From: Pomphorhynchus laevis
Taxonomy: Eukaryota; Acanthocephala; Palaeacanthocephala; Echinorhynchida; Pomphorhynchidae
Reading direction: 5' to 3'
Assembly (NCBI GenBank): GCA_012934845.2
Contig: WNNJ02000623.1
Location: 1-64,000 of the forward strand
DNA length: 64,000 nucleotides
Shown here: one piece after another, positions 27,743 to 38,535 of the stretch
Layout: each line of letters begins with the position of its first letter
How positions within the stretch are numbered: the stretch's first letter is position 1
Notes under the pieces: generated by a model
What the model was told of the DNA's origin: nothing
What the model saw: the letters and a program-made list of their open reading frames with translations, nothing else
The model's database searches: none
Position numbers and translations under genes: made by a program

Positions 27743-29590
27743 TCAACTTTCTTCGACGCATCGCTGTCCAAGCACGATATGTGCTCTCCTACTTGTCCGA
27801 TAAGAAGTCGAGGCAAGCCTTGCTAAGCATACAAATAGTTTGCCTCGCATGTCACTGATCACTTCGTGGTACGGAATAGACTTTCTAGCTGATATCCTTC
27901 GCGCTATAATTGTCATAAAAGAGTCTGCTGCCGGTCCTATTCACCCGCTTGTTGAAAACACCAACGGAATGAATAACCCGTTATCAATTTCTTTTATTCT
28001 TTCCTGGTATTTTGAAATTTTGCAATTTTCATGAAATCTAAAGGATGAGCTTGGATCACAGGCATACGATGGAGCAAAAGTATTGAATACATAAACGTCA
28101 AAAAATGACCGCTCCATAATGTTTCCATGCAGTCCTGAGCATGAAAAGTCTAGACGCGCTGATCTGTCTCTCGTAGTTGTTTGATTCATAAACTTGTGCA
28201 ATTCCGGAACGGGCTGTAGCATACACTCCATCTCCACGTGGTAGTTCGCTTCTCGGACCATGCTGGCCATAAGATCCCTCACTATGTTATGCCGGACAAT
28301 AGGTACCCCACCGACCTTGCACGATAGCATGTGGATTGTTGTGAACGCTGCCCCACAGCTGCACTTATAATATGTGTCATTTGGACACCGCCCATATTGA
28401 GCGGCAATTGCATCCTTAAAACATTGGTTTGACAGATAAAACCCCCGTCTCATTAGCGGCCTTGTGATCAGCCAACTTGACGCTCCTGTGCATGATGCGG
28501 CCTCTATCGCTTGTTTTGTAGTCTTATCAACCGATCTCAACATTTCGTTTCTCTTCATTCGAATATCATTTTCCCTTTTCATCCTGGTTTCTCTCAGAAT
28601 ATTATCTTGCTCTTTATTCAATCCTTGCGCAATCAAGCCCTGCAGAAAAGGTTTACACAATCGAATCGATTGGACGTACCTTTTCTCTGATAAGTCGGCG
28701 GGGTCATCAAAACCTAAACCACAAAAGTTTGCTGGCAACAATAAGAATGCGGCTAAAGTCATATCTATATGAGAAATTCCGAGTATTTTGGGTAATAAGT
28801 TAGAGAAAATACGATCGCGGAGTCTGTCAAATGTCCCCTGAGCATTTTGACAAGTACGTTGAAGAAATGACCAGTTTAATTGCGTAGATTTGGTGAACAA
28901 GGTGTAAGCGATATGTCCATCAGCTTCTGAAATGGCACTTAATTCGTCTATAAGGTCACACCACCTATATACCTTGCTGTTTATTTCTGAAGCTATGTAG
29001 TCGTCCGAGCCAATAAAACTCCCCAGCAGCTTGATCCCCGACTTACAAAGATTTACGCCAGTGGAACTAAAGCAAGATGCCAGTTTAAACTGATCCAAAG
29101 TGTGAACTGACAAATTGCACTTGTTTGAATTAACTTGAAAGCCGTAACGCGGGCCATAGATTTTAAGTGCATCCCATACTAAGTACAAATCTGACAGCCT
29201 TCCTACAAAGCATGTGTCATCCGCATACCACCTTTGAATTATCATCGGTACTGCTGACTTGATTCTGTTAATCAATAGGAGTGTCGCTGCTGCGAACGCA
29301 GACATTGCGAGTGGGTGCCTTTGAGTAAACCCCTCTGAAGACAATATGATTTCATGTCCCACAGACAATGTGGAGGGATGCATATATTCGTTTTCGAGAA
29401 TCCGTGTTAAAGCCGGGCATATACGGTCCATATTTTTTAAAGCTAAGGATCGGTTTACGCTATTAAAAGCATTTTTTGCGTCTATGCTTAATACACACAT
29501 ATCAGAAGAGCTCATAAACGCATCTCTGACAATAGATGACTCACTCTGCTCCGCATCTCTGACCTGCACAAAGCTGTTCATGTCCAGCAA
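27743..29590 (-). CDS. REL-type LINE, RT and restriction-like endonuclease
   Basis: A 549-residue frame (29590-27941), then one in-frame TGA and 65 more in-frame codons to 27743 (IGPAADSFMTIIARRISA ... LVRLAST-like ending SYRTSRRAHIVLGQRC). RT motifs: VLSIDAKNAFNSVNRSL, SSEGFTQRHPLAMSAFAAA (Gln-Arg-His-Pro in place of Gln-Gly-Asp-Pro) and QRWYADDTCFVG. The C-terminal domain has CSCGAAFTTIHMLSC (Cys-x-Cys-x7-His-x3-Cys), then VRHNIVRDLM, then ARLDFSC and FFDVYVF with spacing close to the PD...D endonuclease pattern of R2-like elements. The nuclease assignment is by motif only. Confidence 0.8.
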
Positions 29591-30202
29591 CCGATATTAA
29601 ATCTTTCCGAATTGCATGATTTATGATCTTTCCGGTTATCATTCTTAACACTTCTCCAATACCGATGGGCCTTACACCCGGACACTTGTCTAGGGGAATC
29701 AGACGAGATGCTGTCAGGGCCTCCAGAACCAATGGATCAATTTTTCTGATGCAATGTGACTCGTCATAATCGCAACTTTCTCAGCCAATACTTTCGATTC
29801 GTTTCCAAACTCCATTAACGATGATCTCCACATTGAGGCGTCCACACCTGAAGGACCAGCTGCACTCTGAGTTTCCTTTGAAGTTCGAACAACATCTTCG
29901 CCTGTTATTTCCTGAAACCTTATTGGATGACTACTTATACAACCTGGGAGAGGCTGTTCGATAATCTCAGTGTTCGTTGCTTTAGCGTTGGGAGGATGTA
30001 GCTCTACGAGCTTCTGTCTTACCGTTGTACTGCGGACAACATCTTCCAGATGAGGCACGGCAGCCTGTCCACACGAATCACCAAGCAATCGCGCAGCCTG
30101 TCTAACGTTACCATATTTAACCAGATTAATTATTGTCGTGCGTGTTTTCGTTATCGTTTCTTTTGACTTTGATCCGTTCTTGTAAGTATTGAGCTTCAAC
30201 AA
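29541..30202 (-). CDS. REL-type LINE, pre-RT and RT fingers
   Basis: Frames 30202-29714 and 29732-29541. The first has NLVKYGNVRQAARLLGDS and SAAGPSGVDASMWRSSL, the usual region before RT in this group. The second begins the RT fingers: VLEALTASRLIPLDKCPGV, RPIGIGEVLRMITGKIIN, then AGHEQLCAGQRCGAE. It continues in the 549-residue frame. Confidence 0.75.
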
Positions 30203-30731
30203 ACATATCGTAGAAGTTGCCTTGTTTCCAATCCCGAATCCGCTTTTCTAGTATCTTACGTACTACGGTCGTCCGTCCCGTATCTGTCTTTTGAAGAATT
30301 AATTGACACATCACGGTCAGCAACTTTAGTGATGGTGTACCGTCCGAAGAAACATCAGAAAATCTGTCGATTAATTGTGCGACCATGTCTACGAAGTCAT
30401 GGCTTGCATTGCATCTGGGAAGACGGAGTAAGTTCGGTCGCCATAATATCACTAGGTCATAAATAGCATTGAGACTGAACGCTGCATTGATTGAGTGGCC
30501 TGCACTAGGCGGTGAATTTTGCAAGTTATGTATATTACCAACCCCGTTAATACGGTTGGGCTCCGGATGATGTACCTCCACAATTGTCGCTGAATTTCTA
30601 TTTGCACAATTCGGAGCAGCGCAATTAATGCATGTTTTCTTTGATTTTGTGCATCTGCATCCTTTACAGACAGCAGCCTGCCCGTTGCAGTTGCAGTACC
30701 GAGGATGCGATGTCGGTTTGCCTCGTGTCAT
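30126..30731 (-). CDS. REL-type LINE, N-terminal Cys-rich region
   Basis: 201 residues. Residues 12-45 hold a dense cysteine cluster: YCNCNGQAAVCKGCRC, then CINCAAPNCANRN, with Cys-x-Cys, Cys-x2-Cys-x-Cys and Cys-x2-Cys spacings suggesting a multi-zinc DNA-binding module. The remainder is helical (YDLVILWRPNLLRLPRC, LLTVMCQLILQKTD). Similar Cys-rich heads precede this RT type in other invertebrate elements, as I recall. The frame passes into 30202-29714. Confidence 0.7.
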   Translation of the reverse strand: MTRGKPTSHPRYCNCNGQAAVCKGCRCTKSKKTCINCAAPNCANRNSATIVEVHHPEPNRINGVGNIHNLQNSPPSAGHSINAAFSLNAIYDLVILWRPNLLRLPRCNASHDFVDMVAQLIDRFSDVSSDGTPSLKLLTVMCQLILQKTDTGRTTVVRKILEKRIRDWKQGNFYDMFVEAQYLQERIKVKRNDNENTHDNN

Positions 30732-30806
30732 TGAATTTCAAATTTGTAAGTAAATGTTTGGCAGCTATTAAGGGTCAAGCGAAACGTCGCAGAGCGTAGC
30801 GAGGCG
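30732..30806. promoter_or_regulatory. Leader between 19-bp array and ORF, with GC-rich hairpin
   Basis: Contains an inverted repeat cgtcgc...gcgacg (about 30785-30808) at the array edge. It may be part of the 5' UTR of the minus-strand LINE; no promoter motif is certain. Confidence 0.35.
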
Positions 30807-31485
30807 ACGCAGTCGATTGTCTGAAACGCAGTCGATTGTCTGAAACGCAGTCGATTGTCTGAAACGCAGTCGATTGTCTGAAACGCAGTCGATTGTCTGA
30901 AACGCAGTCGATTGTCTGAAACGCAGTCGATTGTCTGAAACGCAGTCGATTGTCTGAAACGCAGTCGATTGTCTGAAACGCAGTCGATTGTCTGAAACGC
31001 AGTCGATTGTCTGAAACGCAGTCGATTGTCTGAAACGCAGTCGATTGTCTGAAACGCAGTCGATTGTCTGAAACGCAGTCGATTGTCTGAAACGCAGTCG
31101 ATTGTCTGAAACGCAGTCGATTGTCTGAAACGCAGTCGATTGTCTGAAACGCAGTCGATTGTCTGAAACGCAGTCGATTGTCTGAAACGCAGTCGATTGT
31201 CTGAAACGCAGTCGATTGTCTGAAACGCAGTCGATTGTCTGAAACGCAGTCGATTGTCTGAAACGCAGTCGATTGTCTGAAACGCAGTCGATTGTCTGAA
31301 ACGCAGTCGATTGTCTGAAACGCAGTCGATTGTCTGAAACGCAGTCGATTGTCTGAAACGCAGTCGATTGTCTGAAACGCAGTCGATTGTCTGAAACGCA
31401 GTCGATTGTCTGAAACGCAGTCGATTGTCTGAAACGCAGTCGATTGTCTGAAACGCAGTCGATTGTCTGAAACGCAGTCGATTGT
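30807..31485. repeat. 19-bp tandem array, about 36 copies
   Basis: Unit gcagtcgattgtctgaaac, with essentially no variation over 679 bp; the last unit is partial. Because 19 is not a multiple of 3 the array stays open in a 57-bp cycle and gives a false 243-residue frame. There are no spacers, so it is not a CRISPR. It lies immediately 5' of the REL-type LINE. Confidence 0.95.
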
Positions 31486-31599
31486 TGTATTTATTTTAAA
31501 TCTCAAAATATTTTACTATAAATAATAATACTATTATTTATAATAGTATAAAAAAAGGCGATCCGAAATAGAAAAAGGTATGCATCAGGAGATCGGTGT

Positions 31600-32043
31600 T
31601 TGATCTTGACTAATATTCCAGAATCTGATGGGAATTCCGCTAACCTTAAATTAGATATTGATTTATCAGCAATTCGGACTTTGCTTTCTAAGATATTTCA
31701 TAAAAACGAATTAGCCATAATAAAGGAACTGAACGTTATGGGAGTGTTTAGATTAGGAAAAAGCATGGAAATCAATAAAAGTCAATATCCACGATTGTTA
31801 AAGATTGTACTTCAGTCTAGTTATAATGCCAAATGCGTTTGGATTCGTAGATTTAAAATTACAAGTAATATAAGAATACATAAGGATCTTAGCTATGAAG
31901 AACGAATACAACCAAGATCGGCTAAATCTAAAAACGATTTAGATACAACTACATCGAAGGCTGAAAATTTTCGACATGTGAGACACCGACAAGTATTAAG
32001 GTGGGATCCGGTGCTTCTCACTTCTCTTTTACAGAATCAATAG
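31600..32043 (+). CDS. Family E ORF1 C-terminal domain
   Basis: 147 residues. It reads ILTNIPESDG, SAIRTLLSKIF, NVMGVFRLGKSMEINKSQYP, LLKIVLQSSYNAKCVWIRR, IRIHKDLSYEERI and VRHRQVLRWDP. The order matches ORF1 of family C (VILVNV...VALFRLGK...LLKAVF...WSPLD). Probably the RNA-binding ORF1 domain; the start is uncertain because the frame runs on from upstream. Confidence 0.62.
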   Translation: MILTNIPESDGNSANLKLDIDLSAIRTLLSKIFHKNELAIIKELNVMGVFRLGKSMEINKSQYPRLLKIVLQSSYNAKCVWIRRFKITSNIRIHKDLSYEERIQPRSAKSKNDLDTTTSKAENFRHVRHRQVLRWDPVLLTSLLQNQ

Positions 32044-32119
32044 TATCTCCACCATCTGTAACCACGTCAAAATTTACTTATCCTACTATGTTTTATTACA
32101 ATGCTAATCGTCTGTATAA

Positions 32120-32897
32120 CAAAATAGATGAAATTTATATATTATCAACAACAGTAAACCTGTGGATATTGCTTTAATAACTGAAAGCTGGTTCTCAGAA
32201 CATATAATAGATAATATGAACATAACAGGTTACAAATTGTTTTCGGTACATCGCTTGGATAGAGAAGGAGGTAGTGTGTGCTTATATAAGACATAATTCA
32301 GATTGTGAAGTTACAGAGACATCTAGATTTATGTCCACTTATTTCGAATATTTAATTCTTTCCTTTTCGAAAGAAGTTAAAAATCGGAAATTTTCCTGTA
32401 CAATTATGCTGGCTTATCACCCACCGAACACTGACTCGCAAGCAGCTCAACAAAAATTGGAGACGATTATAGATAATATAATATGCTCCAGCAAATATAT
32501 AATGGTATTAGGCGATTTTAATAGGATTCCACTTGATTTATATGCTTGTCATCACGGATTATTACAGTTAGTTAAATTTAACACTCGAAACAACGCCATC
32601 TTGAATAAAATCTTCACAAATATAGAACATTACTATAACCAGGTTAAAAAAATTGCACCGCTAGGAAATTCAGACCATTGTGCGATACGTATTGGAAATA
32701 ATTACAAAATAGAGCGTTTCGAAGTTCGCAAATTAACTTTATGGGATAAACGAGCGAACAACTTAATTAACTTAAGGAATAAGTTAAGCGAATTAACAAT
32801 CAACATCGCAAATTGGACTTGTGAAAATTTTGACATTATCGACAATAAACTTAATGACTACTTCTCTAGTACTATTCAATGTAAAAAGTTCGTATAA
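32120..32897 (+). CDS. Family E endonuclease
   Basis: APE-type endonuclease over two frames. Near 32160-32260: ALITESWFSEHIIDNMNITGY, then the frame from 32274: AYIRHNSDCEVTETSRF, YHPPNTDSQAAQQKLETII, YIMVLGDFNRIPLDLY (catalytic LGDFN) and LGNSDHCAIRI (terminal SDH). The C-terminal part runs into the linker. One frame break lies near 32270 in the GG(S/G)VC segment. Confidence 0.78.
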
Positions 32898-32938
32898 ATT
32901 CAAGAGATCCAACGTGGATCACACCACTGATCAAGGAA

Positions 32939-34403
32939 TTGCAGAAGCGAAAAGACCGAGCTTACCGGAGTGGCAATTCTGAAATGTACAAACAAATTAA
33001 CAATAGACTGTCAAATCTGATACCTATAGCAAAATCGTGCTGGTTTAAAAAGCAATTATGCATCAATCGTGGTGGTTCTCTATGGAAAGGAGTAAATGCA
33101 ATTAGAAAGCAGGCACCTATATCGGATTTTGATGAACTCACGGATGAAAGACTTAAAGCGACAGTCAACAATATCAATTCTAATTTAACAAATGGAATCT
33201 TAACAGAGCATAATAACAGCTTACTCATCGCATTTGATGATAATATTTCTAACTTTAATCAATTTATGGGCAATTTCAGCGGTAGAAGTATACTCGACAA
33301 TATTAAAGATAAGGAAAAACAAATCATGTGGGTCAGGTATGCCTATATGGGCTCTACATGAATTAGCTGATTTATTAGTAGAACCTCTTTCAATTATGTT
33401 TACCTCCATATTCAGAATGGGAATTGTTCCAAGTTGCTTAAAACAGTCTATGGTTCGCTTGATACCCAAAGACAAATTACCTATCACAATCGACAATTTT
33501 AGGCCCATAAGTCTAGTACCGTCTATAGCAAAAACCCTAGAGATGTGTTTTAAAAAGAGATTTTTGGATAAATACATAAATACGGTATCCAACTCTCAAT
33601 TTGCTTTCAAACCTCACACCAGTGCTACGAACGCCCATGTCGCGAATAATGAACGAATACTAAAAGAAATTGATTCATCAAGCTGTCTCGTAGTACAAAT
33701 TATTCAGGTCGATATTTCAAAAGCCTTCGATTGTGTCAATCATCACATTTTAATCAGCAAGTTAGTTAAAAACAACTTCCCATACTGGCAGATAGCCTTT
33801 AGTTCTTCATATTTACTAGATAGAACTCAACGTGTAGGTTACAAAGAGATAGTTCCAGAGAGTTATACAATGTCAATTGGAGTACCTCAAGGAAGCGCGT
33901 TATCGCCGTTTTTATTTGCCGTCTACGTTGATGATTTTTATTCGATTCTACAATCCAGCGTATGTGTGAAATTCGTTGATGACATCTCCATAATTGTAAG
34001 TTCGTCGAACTTCTTAAATTCTAGTAGAGACGTTAAGCTAGAGTTGGACAATCTGATTAAATAGACTGACCTAAATCTATTGAGCTTAAATAGATCAAAA
34101 TCAAAAATTATGCATATCAACCTAAAGAGTCGACATAGCCCATCGATAGTCGATCATGGGCTGAAACGCGTTAATAATATTCGAATACTAGGCGTTAATT
34201 TTACCGCCAACCTGTCTTGGTCTCTTCATATTGATGAGGTCGTCAGAAAATGCAGTAGCCGACTTTATCTGCTAAGGCGCATTTCGGCATTAGGAGCCTA
34301 TCCCACTCAGTTAGAGGTTGTATATATTGCATTAGTAAGATCATTACTAGTTTATGGATATCCCGTTTTTTGTAATGTAGCCTCACGAGACCTTCAAAAA
34401 TGA
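32939..34403 (+). CDS. Family E reverse transcriptase
   Basis: Frames 32939-33361, 33234-34064 and 34080-34403. Motifs: KNKSCGSGMPIWALHELADL, MVRLIPKDKLPITIDNFRPI, VQIIQVDISKAFDCVNHHIL, SIGVPQGSALSPFLFAVYVD, VKFVDDISIIVS (Phe-Val-Asp-Asp at the active site, both Asp kept) and INNIRILGVNF-like VNNIRILGVNFTANLSW. The C-terminus continues past 34403 in another frame to FIF-stop near 34510. Typical of CR1-type elements of invertebrates. Confidence 0.82.
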
Positions 34404-34909
34404 CAAAAATTCAAATGTTCACAGAGCGCATTTGTAGAAAAAAATTAGTTACTCTCGCGAAAGCTTTAAACATGGCATTTACCAAACTCGCTCGTAATAT
34501 AGAGTTCATATTCTAATTATTTGTACTTTGTTTCGTGCATACTAACTGTACTAAACATAGTTAGTATGGTTATAAAAAGTTTGGATTGAAAGCACTTCGA
34601 ATCGAAAAGTTTTCATCTTCGTTCCTATTCAAAGCTGTTAGATCATTAGAAGAACAGAGTTGAAAATCCAGAAGGTTGTAAATTGGCAATCTCCACAGCT
34701 CAGTAAAACAATTTTTCTTGAATAGTGTTTATCCTACCTTTTCACAGCTGCAAATGATCCTTATTATTAAATATTTTTTATATTTTTTATTTTTTATCAA
34801 ATTTAAAGAAATTGTACACAAATTAAGCAGAGATAGTTGCTTGTTTGTATTTTATAACATGTCCACTTTTATTTAATAAAGAATCTATCAATCAATACTA
34901 TAAATAATA

Positions 34910-35054
34910 CTATTTTATAGTATTATTTTAATAATAGTATTTTATTAATATAGTATTAATAAAATATTTTATTTTACTATAATCGTACAATAAATGTTAA
35001 TCATAACAATAGAAAATATACATTAACCATAAACTTTATTAATAAATGTATAGA
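34910..35054. other. AT-rich spacer
   Basis: Very AT-rich, repeating 'tagtattaata' motifs; no gene. Confidence 0.5.
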
Positions 35055-35147
35055 TAACATAAATATAGCCGGACTTTTAAATATTCTAAAAGTAAAGAAA
35101 TAATAGGGTCAGATTTAAGTAAATATATTCCTAAAATAAGGTATAAG

Positions 35148-36931
35148 TTGTTATCGCAATTGGAACGAAAAATTTGTAATTTTAATAAAGAATTGAAATC
35201 AATATGTAACGATAATATTAGAAACATTATAGAAATTGAAGGCAATTGCAAAAGTATTTATTTTGATAAAATAAATGAACATATATGTACCCATAATCTA
35301 GAATTAATTGAAAATTGTGAATTAAGAAAGCTGCTGTCAAAAGGGTATAAATATAGATTAAATAATAACAACGACAAAAATAAAATTTACAATTCGTTAT
35401 ATAATAACTTAAATGATTACTTTAGTAAGCTGATTAACAGTGAAAGCTCGAATATATCTAAGATAAACATTTGGAAAGATTATATATTTGATAAAATTAA
35501 AAATAAAATGAAAATAACAAACAATTATAAAAGGAAAGATAAAATTAATAAAGATATGTATAAAGAACTTACTAAATTAAAGGATAACTATATAATAACA
35601 ACTATTGATAAAGCTAGTAATAACTTTGTCTTCATATGCAAAAAGCTTTATTGTGATATACTAATGAAAGAGGTTAATTCTAGTGATTTAAATGTAAATC
35701 CAACATATAAACGTAGTGAGTTGAGTTTAGAAACAATTATTACAAGTCACTGTTCTATAATGGATAAAAAGGGTATAAAGGTTGAATTAGATAATAAAAC
35801 TATACCTATATTATATTGGAATCCAAAATTACATAAAAATCCAATAAAACCTAGGTTCATATGTAGTGCGTTTAAATGTATATTAAAACCACTTTCTGTC
35901 TATATGAATAAAATACTTGAAGCAATTAAAGCACACTTTAAAAATATTGCAAGGTAATCGAAATTAATACTGGTATAAAACACTATTTCAGTATTAATTC
36001 TACAAAAGAATTTTTAGAACAGACAAAAGGAATAAATTTTCAAAATATAAACACATACGATTTTAGTACGCTTTATACAAATCTAGATTTAGTAGATATT
36101 AAAGAAGCGTTAGTAAAATTAATTAATCTTATATTCGGAAAAAGATATACATATATATGTTATAATAATTATAACGCCTATCTAACAAAAATTAAACCAT
36201 CAAATAAATATAAATATATGGATAAAATTGAATTAATAGAATCCTTAAATATTTTGATAAATCAAAATTATTTAAAAGTAGGGACATCTATATTTAGACA
36301 AATAAAAGGTGTTCCAATGGGTGGTAATAGTAGCCCAATTATAGCTGACTTGTTTTTAAGCTTTATAGAATATGAATTTGTTCATAACTGTGTAAAAACT
36401 AAATCTAAACAATATAAATATATGAAATATATGTTTCGATACATTGATGATATATGTGTATTTAATTCTAATAATTTTTATTCAATTAGTGAGCACATTT
36501 ATCCAGAAAGCCTTATTCTTAACAAAACCAATATTAATGATAAAGAAGGTGTATATCTAGATATGAACATTAAATTAACATTAACTAAAACTACTATTAA
36601 TTTATATCGTAAAAATGACATATTTAAATTTACAAGAAACATGTTTTTGCATGAGGGTTCATGCATACCATATAATATAAAATATAATACATTAAATAAT
36701 GAAATTTTAAGAATTGCAACAATATGTAATGATATTGGCTTTCTTCAAAATCATTTAAATAATTTAATAGATACATATTTTAAACTAGGTTACTATAAAA
36801 ATAACATCAAGCAGAAAATTGTAAAATATATAAATCAACACAATAATATAAAGAATAAATTTAAACTCTTAGTGGCAAATTTTTATGGATGGATAATAAA
36901 TAATATACTTTGCATTATAATAAGATACTAG
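35148..36931 (+). CDS. PLE reverse transcriptase (copy 1), one frameshift
   Basis: Two frames, 35148-35957 and 36218-36931, joined by open sequence in the second frame from about 35940 (KVIEINTGIKHYF, INTYDFSTLYTNLDLVDI). A single missing base in an A run near 35945, judged against copy 2, explains the break. Motifs: YIITTIDKASNNFVFICKKL (N-terminal region), YWNPKLHKNPIKPRFIC, YDFSTLYTNLD (first catalytic Asp box), GVPMGGNSSPIIADLFLSF, YMFRYIDDICVF (catalytic Asp pair) and YLDMNIKLT. Length after RT is short, ending without an endonuclease domain. The DKASNN motif reminds me of the Naiad/Chlamys branch, but I cannot place it firmly. Confidence 0.85.
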
Positions 36932-36970
36932 ATAGTTATTTTATAGGAAATACATCATTAGCATGTATTT

Positions 36971-37027
36971 GGCCCCGCTGCTATGTTGGGTAGATGAGTT
37001 AGGGGCCGAAACCTGATAGCATAGCAG
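36971..37027 (+). ncRNA. Pseudoknot-forming segment after PLE RT
   Basis: Two interleaved pairings: ggcccc (36971-36976) with ggggcc (37002-37007), and ctgctatg (36978-36985) with catagcag (37020-37027). The core includes 'gatgag' and 'cgaaac', reminiscent of a hammerhead, but the first two core bases differ and no stem II forms. It lies 40 bases after the RT stop. Function unknown; possibly a ribozyme relic or RT-recognition structure. Confidence 0.55.
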
Positions 37028-37040
37028 TTCCTCCTGATGA

Positions 37041-38520
37041 CCTCTAATTCTTATTCTGATACAACGTCTGTTATTTATTAGTCAATTCATAAAAATGACG
37101 TTTATTTTAAATTTCATTTTTTTTCAACTTGATCTAAATTATAGAAAATCTAAAAACAATTATTAATTTTATTATTTAATTATTAAATTTTTACTTAGCA
37201 TCATTATGTTTTGTTTATTTAAAAATTATATTAAATACCTAGACTCATTAAGCTGATTTGATGTCGTAGTGTTGCTATGTTGACATATCAGTAAATAGAG
37301 TATGATACAAATTAATCAAATTATTAGTGATGCCAATGTTGTGTACACCGGTTATATATAAACATCCTTTCCTGCACCAACAAAATGCTGTCACGTACAA
37401 TTTAAACAATATCCGATAACAATAACATTAGATTTAAAGCGAGCATTGTACATTGTGTTGTGAATTAAATATACGAATGCTTAAAGTTACTGTCTTTATT
37501 TTAATTGTATTTACTAGATTTAGCAAATAAAATCTACTTTAACCTTTTATTGACAATAATATTGGCTTATTTGTGTCTTTGTTATATATATTACATTTTA
37601 TTTCAAAATATTCCATAACTATTTACAGTTTTAACAAGTTTTTCTATGTTCATTACATACACCTTTTCATTTCTAAATCTGTATTTGATTATGCTGTTTG
37701 TGCCTTCCGAAATGACATCTTTGATGATCTTTAGATAGCATCAACCACACTGCACTTTAAATCGGTCGATCAGATATTGTTTGCTTGTTACTGTAATAAA
37801 CTAACTTAGAACCTTTCTTGATATGCCAGTGTCTGGATTTATCTGCTTCAACATCTTGAATATATACACTACATAGGACTCTGCACTTTTGTGCCTTTTC
37901 GTACAGTAATGAACGAACTTAGAAGTGCAAATCGTTCGAAAATGTCAGAAAACATCTTAAAGTTAATTGTTTCGATCGTCAGTCGATTGGTTTTGTTTTT
38001 GTCATGGTTTGATTTTTTTACGTGTTTGTCGAAGTTCCAAACCTAAATCGTCGATTGAAACACACAGTAGTTTATGTTAAAATCGTAAGTTTGTTACAAC
38101 TATAGCAATTGATGTAATTAGATACAAGTTCGATACCGGCAGTTCAAATTACTTTATGATTCCAATTTCACATTTACGACGAGAATTTACAGTTTGAAGC
38201 TGAAAGAAATCTATATCAGTTTAAGCACTATTTGTTGAATTAAATAATGCAGTGGTATCCTTTCAAAGATCTGTCGACAGAATAATCGAATCTTACAAAT
38301 TAAAGGCTACCCTCGCCTATTTGGTTAAAATTACTCTATGTTGTAAAACGCAAGTTCAACATGACGAAAACTTGACTCTTTTCAATCATATGGCGACACA
38401 GATCTGACTCACTTACAAAAAGGCAAAATGCGAATTCGACGAAACAAGGATAAAAATGTTAGGATGTTTGATTTATTAATTTTTGCTATTCTTTGATTGC
38501 TCCGACGTTAACATTTTTCA
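37041..38520. other. AT-rich stretch without genes
   Basis: About 1.5 kb with no supportable ORF. Near 38140 a few codons read FDTGSSNYF, which may be a fragment of an old retropepsin, too short to claim. Confidence 0.5.
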
Positions 38521-38535
38521 GTAGCTTTTGTAATT

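Larger units (their letters stand above)
27743..30731 (-). mobile_element. Non-LTR retrotransposon with restriction-like endonuclease
   Basis: Minus-strand element with a Cys-rich N-terminus, a central RT and a C-terminal domain with the Cys-Cys-His-Cys knuckle and downstream Asp pattern of R2-type restriction-like endonucleases. The RT reads CPGVRPIGIGEVLRMITGKI, LCAGQRCGAE and VLSIDAKNAFNSVNR, quite unlike the APE-type LINEs around it. There are three frame changes and one in-frame stop over about 3 kb, so it is recent but broken. An array of 19-bp repeats (30807-31485) lies just upstream of the first ATG. Confidence 0.82.
31536..34895 (+). mobile_element. CR1-like LINE, family E
   Basis: Plus-strand LINE with ORF1 remnant (31600-32043), APE endonuclease (about 32120-32700), RT (33200-34400) and 3' UTR to an AATAAA near 34875. 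The flanks share tactataaataata (31514-31527 and 34896-34909) followed by ctatt, a likely target-site duplication. Several frame breaks. More AT-rich than families A-C. Confidence 0.82.
35055..37040 (+). mobile_element. Penelope-like element, RT copy 1
   Basis: Very AT-rich plus-strand element encoding a PLE-type RT (35148-36931) and a structured 3' segment (36971-37027). Homology with copy 2 (52.0-53.8 kb, minus) begins at the same place, near 'gataacataaata', so both start at a shared 5' boundary. No GIY-YIG domain is found next to it. Motifs such as YWNPKLHKNPIKPRFICSAF and IKGVPMGGNSSPIIADLFL set it apart from LINE RTs. Confidence 0.82.

Noticed and set aside
30807-31485. CRISPR-like array
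   Set aside because: Units are contiguous with no unique spacers, and the setting is eukaryotic.
30775-31506. 243-residue open frame over the 19-bp array
   Set aside because: It is a by-product of a 19-bp repeat with no stop in any phase; no domain and no variation between units.
36971-37027. HDV-like ribozyme
   Set aside because: Two crossing stems are present, but the short P3 and P4 hairpins and the catalytic C in the expected place are not seen.
38090-38180. Possible retropepsin motif FDTGSSNYF
   Set aside because: Too short and isolated; no neighbouring element parts.
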